Of a stretch of 64,000 bases of DNA, positions 38,141 through 46,482 are shown piece after piece. Below the pieces are notes generated by a model that worked only from the letters and a program-made list of their open reading frames with translations, made no database searches and was not told the DNA's origin. This stretch comes from Prosthecomicrobium pneumaticum (lineage in GTDB: Bacteria > Pseudomonadota > Alphaproteobacteria > Rhizobiales > Kaistiaceae), in NCBI RefSeq assembly GCF_014199915.1, contig NZ_JACHOO010000003.1:242217-306216 (forward strand). The letters run 5' to 3'. The position numbers and the translations under genes were made by a program. Each line of letters opens with the position of its first letter. Within the stretch, counting starts at the first letter, position 1.

Positions 38141-39091
38141 ATGCTCCGCTCCCTCCTCCGGCCCCTCGCCGCGGCGCTCGCCGCGCTGGCGCTGCTCGCC
38201 GCGCCCGCTTCGGCCGCCGACAAGCTGGCCGTGCTGCTCGACTGGTTCGTCAATCCGGACCATGCGCCGCTCGTCGTGGCGCAGGAGGGCGGCTATTTCG
38301 CCCGCCACGGGCTCGACGTCGAGCTGATCGCGCCGGCCGACCCGAGCGCACCGCCCCGCCTCGTCGCCGCGGGCCAGGGCGACGTCGCCGTCACCTATCA
38401 GCCCGATCTCCTGCTCCAGGTGAAGGAGGGCCTGCCGCTCGTCCGCTTCGGCACGCTGGTCGAGACGCCGCTCAACTGCCTGATCGTGCTCAAGGACGGG
38501 CCGATCAAGACGCTCGCGGACCTGAAAGGCAGGAAGGTCGGCTATTCGGTGGCGAGCCTGCAGGAGGCCTATATCGGCGCCATCCTCGCCTCCGCCGGGC
38601 TGACGGCGGCGGATGTCGAGATGGTGAATGTCAATTTCGCCCTGTCGAGCGCGCTGATGTCGGGCCAGGTCGATGCTGTGATCGACGGCTATCGCAATTT
38701 CGAGCTGACCCAGCTCGCGATCGAGGGCCGGCCGGGCGTCGCCTTCTTCCCCGAGGAGCACGGCGTCCCGCCCTATGACGAGCTGATCTACGTCACCCGC
38801 ACGGCGCTGAAGGACGATCCGCGCCTGCCGCGCTTCCTTGCCGCGGTCGAGGAGGCGACGATCTGGCTGACCAACCATCCGGAGGAGGCGCTGACGCTCT
38901 TCCTCGAGGGCCACCCCGATCTCGACGACCGGCTCAATCGCGAAGCCTTCACGCTCACCCTGCCGCGCTTCGCCAAGCGCCCCGCCGCCCTCGATGTCGG
39001 CCGCTACCAGCGCTTCGCCGCGTTCCTGAAGGATCGCGGCCTGCTCGACACGGTTCCGCCGGTCGACAGCTACGCCGTCGCGCCGCAGTAA
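38141..39091 (+). CDS. thiY: Thiamine-precursor ABC transporter substrate-binding protein (ThiY/NMT1 family)
   Basis: Periplasmic binding protein. The 316-residue protein has a Sec signal peptide (MLRSLLRPLAAALAALALLA, cleaved near ASA-AD) and the NMT1/ThiY fold: VLLDWFVNPDHAPLVVAQEG, GGYFARHGLDVELIAPADPS, GQGDVAVTYQPDLLLQV, and IDGYRNFELTQLAIEG. These resemble formyl-aminopyrimidine-binding proteins. It follows thiX by 17 bp. No ThiZ ATPase gene follows; the next gene is rpoH on the opposite strand, 29 bp away. Confidence 0.92.
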   Translation: MLRSLLRPLAAALAALALLAAPASAADKLAVLLDWFVNPDHAPLVVAQEGGYFARHGLDVELIAPADPSAPPRLVAAGQGDVAVTYQPDLLLQVKEGLPLVRFGTLVETPLNCLIVLKDGPIKTLADLKGRKVGYSVASLQEAYIGAILASAGLTAADVEMVNVNFALSSALMSGQVDAVIDGYRNFELTQLAIEGRPGVAFFPEEHGVPPYDELIYVTRTALKDDPRLPRFLAAVEEATIWLTNHPEEALTLFLEGHPDLDDRLNREAFTLTLPRFAKRPAALDVGRYQRFAAFLKDRGLLDTVPPVDSYAVAPQ

Positions 39092-39120
39092 GGGAAGGGA
39101 CGACGCCCGGCCGCGGGGGC

Positions 39121-40032
39121 TCAGGCCTCCGCGGCGAGCTCTTCGGCCGGCGCGCGCTCCATCTCGCGGGCACCGCGCCGCACCGCCTTCTGCACCTTCT
39201 CGAAGGCGCGCACCTCGATCTGGCGCACCCGCTCCCGCGAGACGCCGAACTCCGTGGAGAGCTCCTCGAGCGTCACCGGATCGTCGACCAGACGGCGCGC
39301 CTCGAAGATGCGCCGCTCGCGATCGTTCAGAACCCCCATCGCGTCGCGCAGCAGGCGGCGGCGGTTCTCCGCCTCCTCCTGATCGGCGAGCACGGTTTCC
39401 TGATTGTCGCTGTCGTCGACCAGCCAGTCCTGCCACTCGCCGGATTCGGAATCGGCCCTGAGCGGCGCGTTGAGCGAGGCGTCGCCGCCGAGCCGCCGGT
39501 TCATCGACACGACGTCCTCTTCCGTGACGCCGAGCTTGGTGGCGATCTCCTGCACCTGATCGGGGCGAAGATCACCCTCCTCGAGCGCCTGGATCTGGCC
39601 CTTCATCTTGCGCAGATTGAAGAACAGCCGCTTCTGGTTCGCCGTCGTGCCCATCTTCACGAGGCTCCACGAGCGCAGGATATATTCTTGAATCGCGGCC
39701 TTGATCCACCACATGGCATAGGTGGCGAGGCGGAAACCCTTCTCGGGTTCGAACCGCTTCACCGCCTGCATGAGGCCGACATTGCCTTCGGAGATCACTT
39801 CGCCGATCGGCAGGCCATAGCCGCGATAGCCCATCGCGATTTTCGCGACGAGCCGGAGATGGCTGGTGACGAGCCGGTGCGCGGCGTCACGGTCGCCATG
39901 TTCGCGATAGGCCTTGGCGAGCATGTATTCCTCGTCGGGCGCGAGCATCGGAAACTTGCGGATCTCGTCGAGATAGCGCGCAAGCCCGGCTTCGCCGGAC
40001 GCGATCGCGGGAAGACTGGTTCTGGCGGCCAT
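39121..40032 (-). CDS. rpoH: RNA polymerase sigma factor RpoH (sigma-32 type)
   Basis: Heat-shock sigma factor. The 303-residue protein contains region 2 (AAHRLVTSHLRLVAKIAMGY, GLPIGEVISEGNVGLMQAVK, FEPEKGFRLATYAMWWIKAA), the RpoH box region (QKRLFFNLRKMKGQIQALEE), region 3 and region 4 with helix-turn-helix LEELSTEFGVSRERVRQIEV. It lies 147 bp downstream of the rluD-like gene on the same strand, a conserved order in Hyphomicrobiales, and has its own candidate promoter. Confidence 0.97.
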   Translation of the reverse strand: MAARTSLPAIASGEAGLARYLDEIRKFPMLAPDEEYMLAKAYREHGDRDAAHRLVTSHLRLVAKIAMGYRGYGLPIGEVISEGNVGLMQAVKRFEPEKGFRLATYAMWWIKAAIQEYILRSWSLVKMGTTANQKRLFFNLRKMKGQIQALEEGDLRPDQVQEIATKLGVTEEDVVSMNRRLGGDASLNAPLRADSESGEWQDWLVDDSDNQETVLADQEEAENRRRLLRDAMGVLNDRERRIFEARRLVDDPVTLEELSTEFGVSRERVRQIEVRAFEKVQKAVRRGAREMERAPAEELAAEA

Positions 40033-40125
40033 GTGCCCCTTCCTTCCTGCGTCCTCGTCGCGCGGCCTCCTCCTTCGAGGCAGGCTTCGCCGGCGGCCAC
40101 CGAGAGGCCCGCCACGGACGCTTAC

Positions 40126-40154
40126 GATATATAGGAGGCGTCGGACGGGGTTAA
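40126..40154 (-). promoter_or_regulatory. Candidate rpoH promoter
   Basis: On the minus strand TTAACC (40154-40149), 17 bases, then TATATC (40131-40126), about 95 bases before the rpoH start. Spacing is ideal and both boxes stand out from the GC-rich background. Which sigma factor uses it is unknown. Confidence 0.4.
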
Positions 40155-40179
40155 CAGGAGCGCCCCGGTCACGGTTCCG

Positions 40180-41253
40180 TCACAGCGCCTCGAAGGCGGC
40201 GACGAGCTCCGCAAGGTCCTCCGGCAGCTCCGATTCGAAGCGTAGCGTCTCGCCCGTCACCGGATGCTCGAAGCCGAGCAGCCAGGCGTGCAGCGCCTGA
40301 CGCGGAAAGCCGATGACGGCCGAGCGCGCCGGCTCGGCGAGTTTCTCCGCCTTGGTCGCGAAGCCCCGGCCATAGAGCGGGTCGCCGATGAGGGGATGGC
40401 CCATCGCCGCGAAATGGACGCGGATCTGGTGCGTGCGGCCGGTCTCGAGCCGGCAGTCGACGAGGCTCGCGATCGGCGCGGCGGCGTCGCCGTAGCGATC
40501 CTCGAGGGTGTAATGCGTCACCGCTTCCTTGCCGCCGCCGTCCTTGCGGATCGCCATCTTCTGGCGATCCCTGGTCGAGCGGCCGATCGGGGCGTCGATC
40601 GAACCGTAGGGCAGCGAAGGAACGCCCCAGACGAGGGCGCGATAGCCGCGCTCGAGCGGGCCGGAGCGGCCGTGATCGGCGAACTGTGCGGCGAGACCCT
40701 TGTGCGCGGCATCCGATTTCGCCACCACCATCAGGCCGGTCGTGTCCTTGTCGAGCCGGTGGACGATGCCCGGCCGGCGGACGCCGCCGATCCCCGACAG
40801 CGACGCACCGCAATGGGCGATCAGCGCATTGACGAGCGTGCCGGTCCAATTGCCGGCGGCGGGGTGAACGACGAGCCCGGCCGGCTTGTCGATGACGAGG
40901 AGGTCGGCGTCCTCATAGACGACATCGAGCGGGATCGGCTCGCCCTCCGGCTCGGCGGCCACCGGAGGTGGCCGGTCGACCTCGATATGTTCCCCCGCGT
41001 TGACCGGCCTTTTCGGCTCCCCTATCGTCGCGCCGCCGATCCGGACGTGCCCCTCCTCGATCAGCGCCTTCAGCCGGCTGCGCGACAGTTCGGCGATCGC
41101 ACCGGCGAGGAAGGCGTCGAGCCGCCGGCCGGCGGCCTCGGCGGGGACGACGACCTCGACCGGCCGGGCGGTTTCCGCCGCCTCGTCGTCCGCCGGCTCG
41201 TCTTCGGCGCCATCGCGCCATTCTTCGGGAGCTTCGCCCACAGTGCCGTCCAT
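40180..41253 (-). CDS. rluD: RluA/RluD family ribosomal pseudouridine synthase
   Basis: Modifies uridines of 23S rRNA. The 357-residue protein has an acidic N-terminal tail (about 35 residues), an S4 RNA-binding domain (RRLDAFLAGAIAELSRSRLK, EEGHVRIGG), and the catalytic domain with the active aspartate in the motif RRPGIVHRLDKDTTGLMVVA, plus GRTHQIRVHFAAMGHPLIGD. RluD targets U1911, 1915 and 1917 in E. coli; that this copy is RluD rather than RluC is inferred from the S4 domain and location next to rpoH. ATG at 41253 with GAGAGACGG upstream. Confidence 0.93.
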   Translation of the reverse strand: MDGTVGEAPEEWRDGAEDEPADDEAAETARPVEVVVPAEAAGRRLDAFLAGAIAELSRSRLKALIEEGHVRIGGATIGEPKRPVNAGEHIEVDRPPPVAAEPEGEPIPLDVVYEDADLLVIDKPAGLVVHPAAGNWTGTLVNALIAHCGASLSGIGGVRRPGIVHRLDKDTTGLMVVAKSDAAHKGLAAQFADHGRSGPLERGYRALVWGVPSLPYGSIDAPIGRSTRDRQKMAIRKDGGGKEAVTHYTLEDRYGDAAAPIASLVDCRLETGRTHQIRVHFAAMGHPLIGDPLYGRGFATKAEKLAEPARSAVIGFPRQALHAWLLGFEHPVTGETLRFESELPEDLAELVAAFEAL

Positions 41254-41599
41254 CCGTCCGTCTCTCGGCGACGAGGAAGAAGAGACGCCGCTCGACCCGG
41301 CGCTCGAAAGGCTGCGGGTCAAGCTGCGCCGCCTCGTCATGGTCTCGACGCTCACCATGCTGTTCGGCATCGCCGCCGTACTCGTCGCCGTCATCTACCG
41401 GATCAACCGGGACGGTGGCAAATCGCAAGGCGACGCGACGATCGCCGCGGTGCTGCCGGCGGATGCGCGCGTGCTCGCCCAGGCGCTCGACGGCGACCGC
41501 CTGGCGCTGACGATCGAGACGGGCGGCGAGACGCGCGTGCTCGTGATCGACCTCGCCGCCGGCAGGCTCGCCCGCACGGTGGCGCTCGGCCGGCAATGA
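41243..41599 (+). CDS. DUF6476 family single-pass membrane protein
   Basis: A protein of about 118 residues: a short acidic start (GDEEEETPLDPALERLRVKL), one membrane helix (about residues 33-52; VSTLTMLFGIAAVLVAVIYR), and a periplasmic domain (ADARVLAQALDGDRLALTIE). It matches the DUF6476 family that regularly sits divergent to rluD in alphaproteobacteria. The likely start is a GTG at 41243, which would overlap the rluD start region by 11 bp. The first residues are uncertain. Function unknown. Confidence 0.8.
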   Translation: MPSIRPSLGDEEEETPLDPALERLRVKLRRLVMVSTLTMLFGIAAVLVAVIYRINRDGGKSQGDATIAAVLPADARVLAQALDGDRLALTIETGGETRVLVIDLAAGRLARTVALGRQ

Positions 41600-41781
41600 A
41601 CCGGCCTGCCGTCCGCCTCCGGCGTCTTCCGCCCCGGACCGGGCGTCCGGCGGTCCGCATCGGGCGCTGCCGGCCGTGCTCGGGCCAGCGTGCCTGTGGA
41701 TGAACAGGGGGCCGAACTTCCCCTTGCATTGCCCGGCGGGGCCGTCTATATCGCCGCGGTCCAGGCGGTTCGCCGCCCGCT

Positions 41782-41857
41782 GCTCCCTTCGTCTAGCGGT
41801 CTAGGACGTCGCCCTCTCACGGCGAAAACAGGGGTTCGAGTCCCCTAGGGAGCGCCA
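41782..41857 (+). tRNA. tRNA-Glu (anticodon CUC)
   Basis: A full cloverleaf of 76 bases including an encoded CCA end. The acceptor GCTCCCT pairs with AGGGAGC; the D arm is TCTAGCGGTCTAGGA; the anticodon stem TCGCC/GGCGA holds the loop CTCTCAC with anticodon CTC; the T arm is GGGGTTCGAGTCCCC. It reads GAG. A promoter-like stretch (GCATTGCCCGG to TCTATATCGCC) lies about 35 bp upstream. No other gene lies in 41600-41781 or 41858-42108. Confidence 0.97.
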
Positions 41858-42108
41858 CTTTTCTCGTGCGCATCGGCTGTATCTCCGCCCGCTCGAATCG
41901 TCGGTTCGACGGCGTGCGGGTGTCGCAGGCTTCGTCGTCGGGCTCGGTCGGGCCGGCACCACGGCTGCAGGCCATGAGCGGCCCCCTGCGCGGCACGAGT
42001 CCGGGAACGCTGCGCCCCGTGTCCTCCTTGGTGCGCGGACGTGGTGCCTGGACTTGAGGCGGAGCCGCCGGGAATTGGCGTTGCCGCCGATCGGGGAGGA
42101 GAGGATCG

Positions 42109-42501
42109 ATGCAAAACCGTCTCGGTGGCTGCCTGTGCGGTCAGGTGCGGTTCGCCGCGGAGGGCGAGCCCTATCGGGTCGGCCTCTGCCATTGTCTCGA
42201 CTGCCGCAAGTATCATGGCGCGCTGTTTCACGCCTCGGCCATCTTCCCCGAGACGGCCGTGACGGTGACGGGCGCGCCGGTGCATTATGAGGGCCGGCAT
42301 TTCTGCCCGCGCTGCGGCTCGTCGGTGTTCAACCGCAGCGGCGACGAGGTCGAACTCCATCTCGGATCGTTCGATGCGCCGGACCAGTTCCGGCCGAGCT
42401 ATGAGAGCTGGATCATTCGCCGCGAGGCCTGGCTGCCGGCCTTTCCGCTCGCGCGCCATTACGCGCGGGACCGCGAGAGCGAGGGACGGTTCGAGACGTG
42501 A
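42109..42501 (+). CDS. GFA-family zinc protein
   Basis: A 130-residue protein of the GFA (glutathione-dependent formaldehyde-activating enzyme-like) family. Its zinc cysteines are visible in GGCLCGQVRF, LCHCLDCRKYHGALFHASAI and HFCPRCGSSVFNRSG. Despite the family name, most members have no proven link to formaldehyde. Start ATG 42109 with GGAGGAGAGGATCG just upstream, an excellent ribosome site. It stands alone, after tRNA-Glu. Confidence 0.93.
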   Translation: MQNRLGGCLCGQVRFAAEGEPYRVGLCHCLDCRKYHGALFHASAIFPETAVTVTGAPVHYEGRHFCPRCGSSVFNRSGDEVELHLGSFDAPDQFRPSYESWIIRREAWLPAFPLARHYARDRESEGRFET

Positions 42502-42627
42502 CGTCGGCGTGGCGGGCACCGGCGAGGGCGACCCGTGCGCCGCTCCTGCGGAGGCCCGAACCGACGGCCGCGGCTTCGAGCGCGACCCGGGTGGACACGC
42601 CAGAGTGGAGGCTCTAGGGTTCCGGCG

Positions 42628-43053
42628 ATGATGACGGACGGCGAGCCCCCTTCCTCCGCGCGGGCCGCCGCAGGCGATGCGGCGGAGGAATCGGCTCGAG
42701 GGTCCGCGGGCCGGAGGCTCCGCGCGCTCGCCGCGCTCCTCCTCGCGCCGCTCTTCGCCCTCCTTCTCGTTGCCGATCCCGCCGCGCCGCTGCGCTACGA
42801 TCCGGCGAGCGGCCGGGTCGAATGGAACGGGGCGGACCACCGGCCCTCACTCGCCCTTCTGGAGCGCGTCGATCCCGCTCGAAAGCCCGCCGAGCCGCGC
42901 GGCGAAGGCGGTGCGTCGGCCACGCCTCCGGCTGCGCCGCGCCTGCCCCTGTTCCCGGCGACGCAGAGGCCGTGGCGTCCCGCCGCCGCGGGCACCCGGC
43001 TCGAACGTTCCGGCGCCTCCGCATTCGAAGCCCGCGCCCCTCCCGCCCGCTGA
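42628..43053 (+). CDS. Hypothetical proline-rich single-pass protein
   Basis: A 141-residue predicted protein with one hydrophobic helix (about residues 30-50; RALAALLLAPLFALLLVAD) and a Pro/Ala/Arg-rich remainder (LRYDPASGRVEWNGADHRPS). No family recognised. The ATG pair at 42625-42630 follows a weak GGGTTCCGG; codon use fits coding DNA but opposite-strand frames are also open, as expected at this GC. It precedes another small membrane-protein gene by 52 bp. Existence is probable, not certain. Confidence 0.55.
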   Translation: MMTDGEPPSSARAAAGDAAEESARGSAGRRLRALAALLLAPLFALLLVADPAAPLRYDPASGRVEWNGADHRPSLALLERVDPARKPAEPRGEGGASATPPAAPRLPLFPATQRPWRPAAAGTRLERSGASAFEARAPPAR

Positions 43054-43105
43054 TTCCGCGCGGACCTCGACGGTCCGCACGTCGCATCAGCCTTGGGAGA
43101 CGAAC

Positions 43106-43237
43106 GTGGAAGAGAAGAAGTCCGCGTATGTTCCGCCGCAGACGCCGCGGACGGAGCGGCTCGTGCGTTGGGTGTTCTGGATCGTCACGGTCCTGATCAC
43201 CCTCGGGATCATCGCCGGCGATCTGCTGGCGACCTGA
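43106..43237 (+). CDS. 43-residue single-pass membrane protein
   Basis: A short gene starting at GTG 43106 with GGGAGA seven bases upstream. The product begins MEEKKSAYVPPQTPRTERLV and ends with one membrane helix (VFWIVTVLITLGIIAGDLLA). It sits just before the exopolysaccharide locus on the same strand. Too short for family assignment; the good ribosome site and hydrophobic helix make it credible. Confidence 0.6.
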   Translation: MEEKKSAYVPPQTPRTERLVRWVFWIVTVLITLGIIAGDLLAT

Positions 43238-43309
43238 CGACGTCGGCCCGGCCTTCCCCGACAGCGGCAAGGCCGGGCCTGGCGCCCGTCGCGCGGAGGA
43301 CATGCGTAT

Positions 43310-43471
43310 TCAAACAAAGCAACCTCCGATAGTCCGATTCCGTCGAAGAAATTCTACTTATAAGTGTATTATGGAGAGGTATTGCTCTTTATGAGAGTCA
43401 TGTTATGATATTTTCAAGAATTTGTAGTCTTCTACGGATGTAAAATCTTTTCCTGCGGGGGCGGGGAAACG
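43310..43471 (+). promoter_or_regulatory. AT-rich leader with promoter of the exopolysaccharide operon
   Basis: This stretch is strikingly AT-rich for this genome. It carries a good sigma70-type promoter: TTGCTC (43382-43387), 16 bases, TATGAT (43404-43409), giving transcription from about 43416. Upstream is the palindrome ACTTATAAGT (43356-43365), a possible operator. In the predicted 5' leader GTAG (43424-43427) can pair with CTAC (43432-43435). The ribosome site GGGGCGGGG precedes the ATG at 43472. No gene lies in 43238-43471. Confidence 0.6.
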
Positions 43472-44176
43472 ATGAGCAACATAATTTTGCTCGACAAGGT
43501 GCCGCGGAGCGCCGTTTTCACCCGGTCGGAACATTTCGAAGCGCGGAACACGGCACATGGCCGGCGCCGACATATTCAGTTGTGCTTCAAGCGGCTGCTC
43601 GACATCGTGATCTCGGCGGTTGCGCTGCTGCTCCTCGCGCCGCTCCTCGCTCTCGTCGCGATGGCGGTCCGGCTGGACGGACCCGGGCCGATCTTCTTCG
43701 TGCAGACGCGTTTCGGCCGTCACCTGCGCCCGATTCGGGTCGTCAAGTTCCGCACCATGCACGTCGATCGGTGCGATCCGAGCGGACGTGACCAGACGGT
43801 CGAAAACGATCCCCGGGTGACCCGCACCGGCGCATGGCTCCGCCGCCACAACATCGACGAACTGCCTCAGCTGTGGAACGTGCTGAAGGGCGACATGTCG
43901 CTGGTCGGGCCGCGCTGTCACGCGATCGGCATGCTCGCGGCGGGCCGACCCTATGAGGAGCTGGTGCCGCGCTATCACGAACGGCACGGCATGCGCCCCG
44001 GCATGACCGGGCTCGCGCAGGTGAAGGGGCTGCGCGGGCGGACGGCCGATCCGGCGCTCGCCGCGCGCCGGATCGAGCAGGACATCGCCTATGTCGAGCG
44101 CTTCAGCCTGCTCCTCGATCTGCGCATTCTCCTCGTCACGCTGCTGCGCGAGGCGCGCGGCGGCACCGGCATCTGA
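43472..44176 (+). CDS. Priming sugar transferase (polyprenyl-phosphate glycosyl-1-phosphate transferase)
   Basis: Starts polysaccharide units on the membrane lipid carrier. The 234-residue protein has one membrane helix (about residues 42-66; LLDIVISAVALLLLAPLLAL) and the bacterial sugar transferase domain: GPIFFVQTRFGR, VVKFRTMHVDR, HNIDELPQLWNVLKGDMSLV with GPR after it, and RPGMTGLAQVKGLRG. It is the short ExoY/WcaJ-C type without the extra N-terminal helices. First gene of the operon; 15 bp before a glycosyltransferase gene. The sugar cannot be told. Confidence 0.94.
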   Translation: MSNIILLDKVPRSAVFTRSEHFEARNTAHGRRRHIQLCFKRLLDIVISAVALLLLAPLLALVAMAVRLDGPGPIFFVQTRFGRHLRPIRVVKFRTMHVDRCDPSGRDQTVENDPRVTRTGAWLRRHNIDELPQLWNVLKGDMSLVGPRCHAIGMLAAGRPYEELVPRYHERHGMRPGMTGLAQVKGLRGRTADPALAARRIEQDIAYVERFSLLLDLRILLVTLLREARGGTGI

Positions 44177-44191
44177 GGGGGAGGGTGGCGC

Positions 44192-45430
44192 ATGGAGCCC
44201 GAGCCCGTTCGCCCCCCTCCCGGGCCGGTGGGCACCGCGCCCGCCGCATGTCCGGTTCTGATGCTCGCCCCCTATTACTGGCCGGAGGCGATCGGTTCGG
44301 CGCCCTATTGCACCGACCTCGCCGGAGTGCTCGCGGCACGCGGGCATCCGGTGCGGGTTCTGGCACTGCGGCCGCACTATCCCGATCCGGCGCCCTTCGT
44401 CGCCTGGGCGGATGGATCCCGGGACGTCGAATGGCGCGACGGCGTTGCGATCCGGCGCGTGCCCACACCCGGAAGGGCGGGAGGCGGTGCGGCCGCGCGT
44501 CTGCGCAAGGATCTGCGCTATGCCGCGGCGGTCGCTTCGATGGCTCTGCGGCCGCCGCGGCCGATGCCGCAGGCGATCCTCGTTTTCGTCCCGAGCGCGC
44601 TCGCGCTCGCCGCTGCGGCCTTCGTCAAATGGCGGACCGGCGCCCGTCTGATCGCCGTGGTGCACGATGTCGAGAGCGGTCTCGCCGCCGCCACCGGCCT
44701 GATGCGCCAACCGGTGCTGCTGGCGCTCCTGCGGGCGGTGGAGCGCTTCGGCCTCGCGGCTGCCGATCGTCGCGTGGTGCCGACCCAGCCGATGGCGGCG
44801 GCGCTCCGCCGGCTCGGTTGCCGCGGCGCGATCGACATCCTGCCGCTCTGGGCGCGGTCGGCGCCGCCGGCGCCCCTACCCCCGCTCGACAGACCGGTGC
44901 TCGGGTATGGCGGCAGCTTCGGCGCCAAACATGGACTCGAGACCCTGGTGCCGCTCGCCCGCGCGCTCGCGCTTCGTCTCCCGGCGGCGCGGCTCGTCCT
45001 GCGTGGCGAAGGAGCGGAACGCCGCCGCCTCGGCGCCGCCTTCGCCGGGCTCGGTAATGTCGCCTTCGAAGATCTCGTGCCGGCCGGCCGGCTCGCCGCC
45101 GCCCTCCAGGCGGCCCATCTCCATCTCGTGCCGCAGGCGCCCGGCGTCGCCGATTACGCGCTGCCCTCGAAGGCGCTGTCGATCATGGCTGCGGGCCGCG
45201 CCTTCATTGCGGTGGCGCCGCCGGGGTCGCCGCTCGCCCATCTCGCCGAGCGGTCGGGCGGCGGCGTCGCTGTCCCGCCCGGTGATCCTGCAGCGCTCGT
45301 CGCCGTCGTCGAGGCGTTGCTCGCCGACAGTGCCCGGCTCGAGGCGATGGGGCGCGCCGGCCGCGCCCATATCGGCGCGCACATGGAGGCTGCGCTCGTG
45401 CTGCCGCGCTATGCGGAGCTCGTGCTGTGA
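44192..45430 (+). CDS. GT4-family glycosyltransferase (WcaI-like)
   Basis: Cytoplasmic glycosyltransferase. The 412-residue protein has a GT-B fold: N-terminal LAPYYWPEAIGSAPYCTDLA and VRVLALRPHYPDPAPF, central VVHDVESGLAAATGL, and the nucleotide-sugar domain (LGYGGSFGAKHGLETLVPLA, LPSKALSIMAAGRAFIAVAP). The YWPE start and the split of motifs recall WcaI proteins. The stop overlaps the start of the epimerase gene by 4 bp (GTGA). GC content and codon use match the genome, unlike the leader. Confidence 0.9.
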   Translation: MEPEPVRPPPGPVGTAPAACPVLMLAPYYWPEAIGSAPYCTDLAGVLAARGHPVRVLALRPHYPDPAPFVAWADGSRDVEWRDGVAIRRVPTPGRAGGGAAARLRKDLRYAAAVASMALRPPRPMPQAILVFVPSALALAAAAFVKWRTGARLIAVVHDVESGLAAATGLMRQPVLLALLRAVERFGLAAADRRVVPTQPMAAALRRLGCRGAIDILPLWARSAPPAPLPPLDRPVLGYGGSFGAKHGLETLVPLARALALRLPAARLVLRGEGAERRRLGAAFAGLGNVAFEDLVPAGRLAAALQAAHLHLVPQAPGVADYALPSKALSIMAAGRAFIAVAPPGSPLAHLAERSGGGVAVPPGDPAALVAVVEALLADSARLEAMGRAGRAHIGAHMEAALVLPRYAELVL

Positions 45431-46425
45431 GGCCCGAGGCGGAGCGCCTCGGGACGCGGAGTGCCGTCGTCTTCGGCGGCGCCGGTTTCATCGGCGGCCA
45501 TCTGCTCGCGGGCCTCGCCGCATCGGGCGCGTACCGCACGCTCGTCTCGGTCGACCTTGCTCCCCCGGTTCGGCCGGTCGCGGGAGTTCGCTACCGCATC
45601 GCGGACGTCACCGCGCCGCTTGCCGCCGACCTCTGTCCGGATGCCGATGAGGTCTACGACCTCGCCGCGCTGCACAGGACGCCCGGCCATCCGGACGGTG
45701 CGTACTACTGGACCAACGTGGTCGGGGCGCTGCGCATCTGCGATTTCGCGCGTGCGGTGGCGGCGCGCACCCTTGTGTTCACCAGCTCGATCGCCGTCTA
45801 CGGTCCCTCCGAGACGCCGCTCTCCGAAGATGCCCCGCTGCGGCCCGAAACGGCGTATGGCCGTTCGAAACTCGCCGCGGAGGAGATCCACCGTCTGTGG
45901 CGGCGCGAGGCGGAGTGCCGCCGGCTGGTGATCGTGCGGCCCGGGCTCGTCTATGGCCGCGGCGAGCGCGGCAATTTCACCCGCCTCGCCGGGTTGATGC
46001 GGCGCGGCTGGTTCGTCTACCCGGGCCGCCGCGACGCGATCAAGGCCTGCGGCTATGTCGAGGACCTCGTCGCCTCGATCGCCTTTGCGCTGGACAGGCG
46101 GGAGCCGGAGATCGTCTACAATTTCGGTCATCCCGAGCCGCCGACGCTCGAGGCGGTCTGCGGCGCGATCGCCCGGGTCGCCGGCTACCGGCCGGTCCGC
46201 CTGGCCGTGCCGGCGCCGCTCCTCTCGGCCGCGGTGCTGCCCTTCGAACTCGCGGACCGGGCGGGCCTGCGCAATCCGCTCCATAGGGGGCGGATCGACA
46301 AGCTCACCCGCTCGACCCATGTCGTGCCGCGCTGGCTCATCGAGGCCGGCTTCCGGCCGCGCTTCGAACTCGAGACGGCCCTCGCCGATTGGCGCAGGAC
46401 ATCCGAACATGCCGACTTCGAGTGA
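45427..46425 (+). CDS. NAD-dependent epimerase/dehydratase
   Basis: Extended short-chain dehydrogenase acting on nucleotide sugars. The 332-residue protein (GTG start) has the Rossmann loop FGGAGFIGGHLLAGLA, an Asp after the second strand (SVDLAPP), the active-site TSSIAVYGPSETPLSEDA, and the catalytic Tyr and Lys in ETAYGRSKLAAEEIHRLW. The end region (RRGWFVYPGRRDAIK, GYVEDLV) also fits 4-epimerases and 3-beta-HSD-like enzymes. Precise sugar unknown. Coupled to the gene before it by overlap. Confidence 0.91.
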   Translation: MRPEAERLGTRSAVVFGGAGFIGGHLLAGLAASGAYRTLVSVDLAPPVRPVAGVRYRIADVTAPLAADLCPDADEVYDLAALHRTPGHPDGAYYWTNVVGALRICDFARAVAARTLVFTSSIAVYGPSETPLSEDAPLRPETAYGRSKLAAEEIHRLWRREAECRRLVIVRPGLVYGRGERGNFTRLAGLMRRGWFVYPGRRDAIKACGYVEDLVASIAFALDRREPEIVYNFGHPEPPTLEAVCGAIARVAGYRPVRLAVPAPLLSAAVLPFELADRAGLRNPLHRGRIDKLTRSTHVVPRWLIEAGFRPRFELETALADWRRTSEHADFE

Positions 46426-46482
46426 GCCGAGCGTCGGCCGCCCGGCCCGCCGGACCACGATCGGCCCGGGGGTGCGCCGGCC

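Noticed and set aside
41858-42108. Prophage or integrative element at the tRNA-Glu gene
   Set aside because: No integrase and no repeat of the tRNA 3' end is visible downstream.
43310-43471. Horizontally acquired fragment on the basis of low GC
   Set aside because: Only the leader is AT-rich; the following genes have the same composition and codon use as the rest, so a regulatory island is more likely.
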